From assembly GCA_944326315.1 (NCBI GenBank), contig CALVDP010000007.1, forward strand, positions 1-63,959: a stretch of 63,959 nucleotides of DNA. The letters are read 5' to 3'. Shown here piece after piece: positions 60,389-63,959 of the stretch. The notes beneath the pieces were generated by a model. It ran no database searches. It was not told the DNA's origin and saw only the letters and a list, made by a program, of their open reading frames with translations. Both the position numbers and the translations under genes were made by a program. Each line of letters starts with the position of its first letter. Within the stretch, counting starts at the first letter, position 1. The stretch comes from an uncultured Bacteroidales bacterium (GTDB taxonomy: Bacteria; Bacteroidota; Bacteroidia; Bacteroidales; UBA932).

Positions 60389-63300
60389 TTAGAAGAAGTA
60401 ACGTACGCTCAGAAGCATGTTCCAAGTGTTGTATGAGTTGGCATACTTGCTCCACTCGCGAGGAGTGTAAGTGTACGTCTGGGTGCCAGCATCGTAAGTG
60501 AGGACCCTGTCTGAGTTCACCCTGTCGGTCAGACCCCAGTTCTTGTTCAGGAGATTGGCCACATTGTTGATGTCCAGACCTACCTGGATAGTGTGGATCT
60601 GATCCGCTACCGGGAAGTGGAAATCCTGGGTGAACTTGAAGTTGAAGCGGCTCTGCCAAGGTGCGGCTACAGAACCTCTCTTCATGTATTCGCCTCTGTG
60701 CTTGCTAAGGTATTTGTCGCTTGCCACGAATTCTGCGAAAGCTTCCTTGTTGGCGGCATCGGCAAACGTCATCTGTGCAAGGTCTGCCTCTGTAGGGATG
60801 TATATCATCTGCTGTGCACCATAGTCATCAGCCAGGGCATATCCTTTAGGATTTGAAATCGTATAGGACAGGCGTGAATAAGAGTAGTTTCCTACGTAAC
60901 AGAGGTTATAGCCTTCATAGAAGAGGCCGAATGTGGATGTTCCCCATCTGCCCTCGTTCACGCTGTAGCTGATGTTGGCGATGAACCTGTGAGGAGGTAC
61001 GAAGCCTGAGTGTCCGAGTTCGGCTACGTTTGAACCGTCCTTGCTGTAGTTCATGGCGCTGTATGCGGAAGATACCTGGTCACCCCATCCTTCACCGAGA
61101 GTCTGTGAATCGCTGAATGTATATGCAGCCATGAGGGAGAGACCGAAATGGAAGTCCTTCTGCAGCTGTGCGGTCACTGAAGCGTAGTAACCGTTCACAT
61201 CGCTGTTGGTGAGGTAGTAAGGGTACATTGTACCATTTTCGCTGTTCTTGATATTTTCGCTTGTCCAGTGTGCCCTTGTTGTAGGTTCACCAGGAAGCTG
61301 CATGCCGTTCTCATCCCTGGTATAGCCGAGACGGTAGGTCTTCACGGACGTCAGGTCCTTGCTGTAGATGCCTTCGATGGAGGCCTTGATGTCCCCTGGA
61401 AGCCTTGCATCGAGGGCAAGGGAAGATTTCCATGATGAAGGCATCTTCAGGTTCTTGTCCATGATGGTAGGAGAAGTAGGTGCATAGAGATCCTGCTGTG
61501 TGAAGCTGCCGCCATACAGGTCGTCAAGTATCTCGTCGATGTTCGTATGGAACGATGGCATATCCATTTCTGAGCCGGCGTCAGCTATATACTGGGCCTG
61601 GATGCAGTTGCTGTTTCCGATGGCGGAAACTATCCATACGAACGGAATACGTCCGGTGAAGATACCCGAACCTCCGCGGAGGACGAGTTTCCTGTTGTTG
61701 AGAATATCCCAGTTGAAGCCGATACGCGGCGAGAAGTTCACCGTTGCCTTAGGCATGTCATCGGTTGCCAGACCGTTGAATGACTGGGAAGTCGCTGCCA
61801 GCTCGGAGAATTCCTTGTTGTAATTGTTCTTCAGAGCCGGATATACAGGGATTTCCAGACGGAGACCGGCGGTAAGCTTGAAGTTGTCGGCTATGTTCAG
61901 CTCGTCCTGAAGGTAGAGCGATGTCTGGTTGTAGGCAAAGCTCGGATATTCCTGTGTGAGTGAATTGTTGTTCGGATGGGTGATGGCGAAAGCGGCTGGT
62001 GTCGCGTTCTTTACGAAATCCTCCCATGAATTGTATACATAGTAGCCGGCGCCGCCCTGCATATAACCGTTCTTGGTGAGGTCATACTCGAACTGTACGC
62101 CTGCTGTGATGTTGTTGATGCCTTTAACGATATTCACCTCATCTGTAAGAGTGATGGTATGCACGTCACGGAGGTTGCCGTATGTGAACGGATCAAGACC
62201 GAATGAAGTCATGACCGTAGGTGTTTCGGCACCGTTTTCGGCGTTGTTGTCAGCGTCGATATATTCGAGGATATCCACTGTCGGGAAAAGATCCCCGTCC
62301 CATGAACGAGGCTCGTACTGGTGAGACCATGTGGCGCGGAACATGTTGTTTACCATTCCGTCGAGGAAGGATGAATTCAACTCTGCTGCCAGGGAGATGA
62401 AGTTCTGCTCCTGATAGTAGTTTGAGTTCTTGAATGTCATCGAGTAGTCAGAGGTACGGCTGTAGTCGTTCCTGTTATATACATTTTTCAATGGGCTGAT
62501 GGAAGTGGACGGGTCAGACGAATATTTGTTCATCGTCTGGCTGTAACGGATGTTCAGCCTGTGGTTGTCGTTGATGTTCCAGTCCACGCGGGCCATCAGT
62601 TTCCAGTCGGGAGTACTGAGGTTATAGTTCTGGTAAGGACCTGTCTCGTATCCGTATGTGTCCCTCAAATAGTTGGAAACCTGGTTCAGGAAGGCTTCCG
62701 TAGGCCTGTGATATTGTGTGTCGCCGCCCCATTCTGCCTGGTCGTTCGGCCTTGCAAGCGCATTTGAACCCGGGTCCTGGTCGAGCTGATACTCGAAGTT
62801 GAGGAAGAAGAAGAGCTTGTCCTTGATGATAGGACCTCCGACTGTTGCACCGATTGTGTTGTCGAGAGACTTGTTGAGAGTAAGTTCAGTGTCTCCCACT
62901 CTTCTACCTGTCACGACATCGCTTGTATAGTAGTTGTATACGGAAGCGTGCCACTCGTTGGTACCTCTCTTGGTCACTGCGTTCACTGCACCTCCCGTGA
63001 AGCCGGACTGGCGGACATCGAACGGAGTGATGTTGATGGAGAGTTGCTCAAGGGCGTCCATTGAGATAGGCGCACCGCCTGCAGGAAGGTTCTGTCCGAT
63101 ACCGAATGCATTGTTGAATGCGGCACCGTCGACAGTCACGAATGATGACCTGTAGTTTCCGCCTCCGATGGCCAGACCGTTGGACGTGGTCGAAGACTGC
63201 GGAGTGAGTTTCAATACGTCATTCAGCGCACGTGAAGTCGTAGGAAGGGCGTTCATGGTCTTCTGGCTTATAGCCGTGCCGGCACCGGCTCCCATGGCGC

Positions 63301-63688
63301 TCATATCCTCATCTACGTTCGCGGTGAAAACCACGGCATCAAGCCCCAGAGCCTCCACCTCAAGTGTGTTGTTGATTGAAATCGTCTCGCCGAGTGGTGC
63401 ATATACCTCAGTATTTTCGACAGTCCTGTACCCGAGGACTTCTACTTTCACTGTGTAAGGGCCACCAGGGGTGATGTTGTTGATACGGTAGTTTCCGTTC
63501 TTGTCGGAGACAGCCGTGTACTGAGAGCCTGAAGGCGTGTGTACGGCGATGATTGCGGCGCCCTGTACAGGACCTTCGCTGTCAACAACTTTTCCGCTGA
63601 TGGCGGAAGTTGTGACCTGAGCGTTGACGGAAATGGCGGCAAATACCCCCAAAATCGTCAGCACTAATAGCTTAATTGAGTGATTCAT
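60389..63688 (-). CDS. TonB-dependent receptor with carboxypeptidase-like N-terminal domain
   Basis: 1099 residues from the ATG at 63688; the longer frame would start within the promoter. Signal peptide MNHSIKLLVLTILGVFAAISVNA-Q. A carboxypeptidase regulatory-like domain follows (SGKVVDSEGPVQGAAIIAVH to VKVEVLGYRTVENTEV, about 24-110). The plug (about 125-240) has TTSRALNDVLKLTPQSST, and the 22-strand barrel ends in the outer membrane signature NMLLSVRYFF. It resembles the Oar-like receptors of Bacteroidota. No SusD partner gene is adjacent, so glycan uptake is not indicated; the ligand is unknown. Confidence 0.93.
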   Translation of the reverse strand: MNHSIKLLVLTILGVFAAISVNAQVTTSAISGKVVDSEGPVQGAAIIAVHTPSGSQYTAVSDKNGNYRINNITPGGPYTVKVEVLGYRTVENTEVYAPLGETISINNTLEVEALGLDAVVFTANVDEDMSAMGAGAGTAISQKTMNALPTTSRALNDVLKLTPQSSTTSNGLAIGGGNYRSSFVTVDGAAFNNAFGIGQNLPAGGAPISMDALEQLSINITPFDVRQSGFTGGAVNAVTKRGTNEWHASVYNYYTSDVVTGRRVGDTELTLNKSLDNTIGATVGGPIIKDKLFFFLNFEYQLDQDPGSNALARPNDQAEWGGDTQYHRPTEAFLNQVSNYLRDTYGYETGPYQNYNLSTPDWKLMARVDWNINDNHRLNIRYSQTMNKYSSDPSTSISPLKNVYNRNDYSRTSDYSMTFKNSNYYQEQNFISLAAELNSSFLDGMVNNMFRATWSHQYEPRSWDGDLFPTVDILEYIDADNNAENGAETPTVMTSFGLDPFTYGNLRDVHTITLTDEVNIVKGINNITAGVQFEYDLTKNGYMQGGAGYYVYNSWEDFVKNATPAAFAITHPNNNSLTQEYPSFAYNQTSLYLQDELNIADNFKLTAGLRLEIPVYPALKNNYNKEFSELAATSQSFNGLATDDMPKATVNFSPRIGFNWDILNNRKLVLRGGSGIFTGRIPFVWIVSAIGNSNCIQAQYIADAGSEMDMPSFHTNIDEILDDLYGGSFTQQDLYAPTSPTIMDKNLKMPSSWKSSLALDARLPGDIKASIEGIYSKDLTSVKTYRLGYTRDENGMQLPGEPTTRAHWTSENIKNSENGTMYPYYLTNSDVNGYYASVTAQLQKDFHFGLSLMAAYTFSDSQTLGEGWGDQVSSAYSAMNYSKDGSNVAELGHSGFVPPHRFIANISYSVNEGRWGTSTFGLFYEGYNLCYVGNYSYSRLSYTISNPKGYALADDYGAQQMIYIPTEADLAQMTFADAANKEAFAEFVASDKYLSKHRGEYMKRGSVAAPWQSRFNFKFTQDFHFPVADQIHTIQVGLDINNVANLLNKNWGLTDRVNSDRVLTYDAGTQTYTYTPREWSKYANSYNTWNMLLSVRYFF

Positions 63689-63724
63689 AATAAAATAGCT
63701 ATAAATAGGTTTATTTTGACGGTG

Positions 63725-63753
63725 CAAAGATAGTATATTTTACAAAATTCAAA
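63725..63753 (-). promoter_or_regulatory. Promoter of the TonB-dependent receptor gene
   Basis: Minus strand: -33 TTTG at 63750-63753 and -7 TATCTTTG at 63725-63732, spacing 17. Transcription would start near 63718, which supports the start codon at 63688 over the one at 63727. Confidence 0.75.
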
Positions 63754-63851
63754 AGTTGAAGGGAAAAATTAACATTTAATTATGTTTCAGCGATAACAAT
63801 TCGTAACTGACATTCCTTTTCCGGAAGTCTTGACTCTATGAAAATAAAGTT

Positions 63852-63886
63852 AACGTCAGTTCGACGAATTTTTATGTTCAGTATCA
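63852..63886 (-). mobile_element. Right end of the MITE family, inverted; probable edge of a larger element
   Basis: AACGTCAGTTCGACGAATTT, then TTATGTTCAGTATCA, matches the reverse complement of the right-hand part of copies 1, 4 and 6 with a few changes. Beyond it the sequence leaves the short repeat and reads CACTAGTGTCCCGTTAAGGG, including a GTCCC-gttaa-GGGAC hairpin, to the edge of the window. No open reading frame is visible in the last 70 bases. It may be the terminus of a full-length parent element extending past 63959. Confidence 0.55.
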
Positions 63887-63959
63887 CTAGTGTCCCGTTA
63901 AGGGACTGTTAAGAGTTTACAATTGATTTATTTTTAATTAATTACAAAGGTTTTTTCTT

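Overview
The window looks like chromosomal DNA of a member of the Bacteroidota, most likely order Bacteroidales. Evidence: many promoters fit the Bacteroidota -7 box TAnnTTTG, some with a TTTG-like -33 box 17 to 22 bases upstream; there is a TonB-dependent receptor with a carboxypeptidase-like plug extension, a DUF3109 protein, a fused DAHP synthase/chorismate mutase, a TopA with C-terminal repeats in place of zinc fingers, and a five-gene rod-shape operon. By eye the base composition is close to 50-52% G+C. I cannot name a genus from the sequence alone.

Layout. 1-674: start of a ribosomal protein operon (rplC, then rplD running off the left edge). 791-1280: a small gene split by a mobile repeat. 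1364-8312: a TetR-controlled tripartite ABC exporter (TetR, TolC, HlyD lipoprotein, two ABC ATPases, two ABC-2 permeases). 8374-14287: diadenylate cyclase, MutS2, a small NTF2-like lipoprotein-type gene, YraN, GDP-mannose synthesis, YqeY. 14362-14736: a tRNA-Leu(UAA) gene interrupted by a group I intron. 15076-20927: YhcH, a PAP2 phosphatase with a beta-barrel tail, a GT4 glycosyltransferase, ComF, FabG and S-adenosylhomocysteine hydrolase. 20977-26677: mreB-mreC-mreD-mrdA-rodA on the minus strand. 26780-36834: IspD, Lrp/AsnC, TopA, then PBP1A-Ddl-PrmC and an unknown lipoprotein. 36809-42932: peptidase U32, a TPR protein, a catalytically dead M16-like protein and DUF3109. 43430-43860: a gene-free block of hairpin-rich repeats. 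43985-51595: a coiled-coil membrane protein, HemW, PepP, TrpB2, a lone succinate dehydrogenase cytochrome b gene, PyrH and Frr. 51649-56516: an aromatic amino acid operon (pheA, aminotransferase, tyrA, aroG-chorismate mutase) behind a Phe/Tyr-rich leader peptide and a terminator. 56482-63688: LpxK, DusB, MetK and a large TonB-dependent receptor.

The most striking extra structure is a dispersed mobile repeat with six copies (987, 14854, 19570, 30798, 46030 and 55028). Five copies are flanked by perfect 6-8 bp target duplications of the form TA...TA. One copy interrupts an otherwise continuous small gene, and two were inserted at stop codons. All six lie on the same strand and just ahead of a plus-strand gene. 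The copies are modular: different hairpin cassettes sit between constant ends. A lone end of the same family lies at 63852 on the other strand, so a parent element may lie just beyond the window.

Two RNA-level features also stand out: the intron in tRNA-Leu(UAA), placed after U34 as in cyanobacteria, and a textbook attenuator ahead of pheA whose 19-residue leader peptide contains five Tyr and four Phe.
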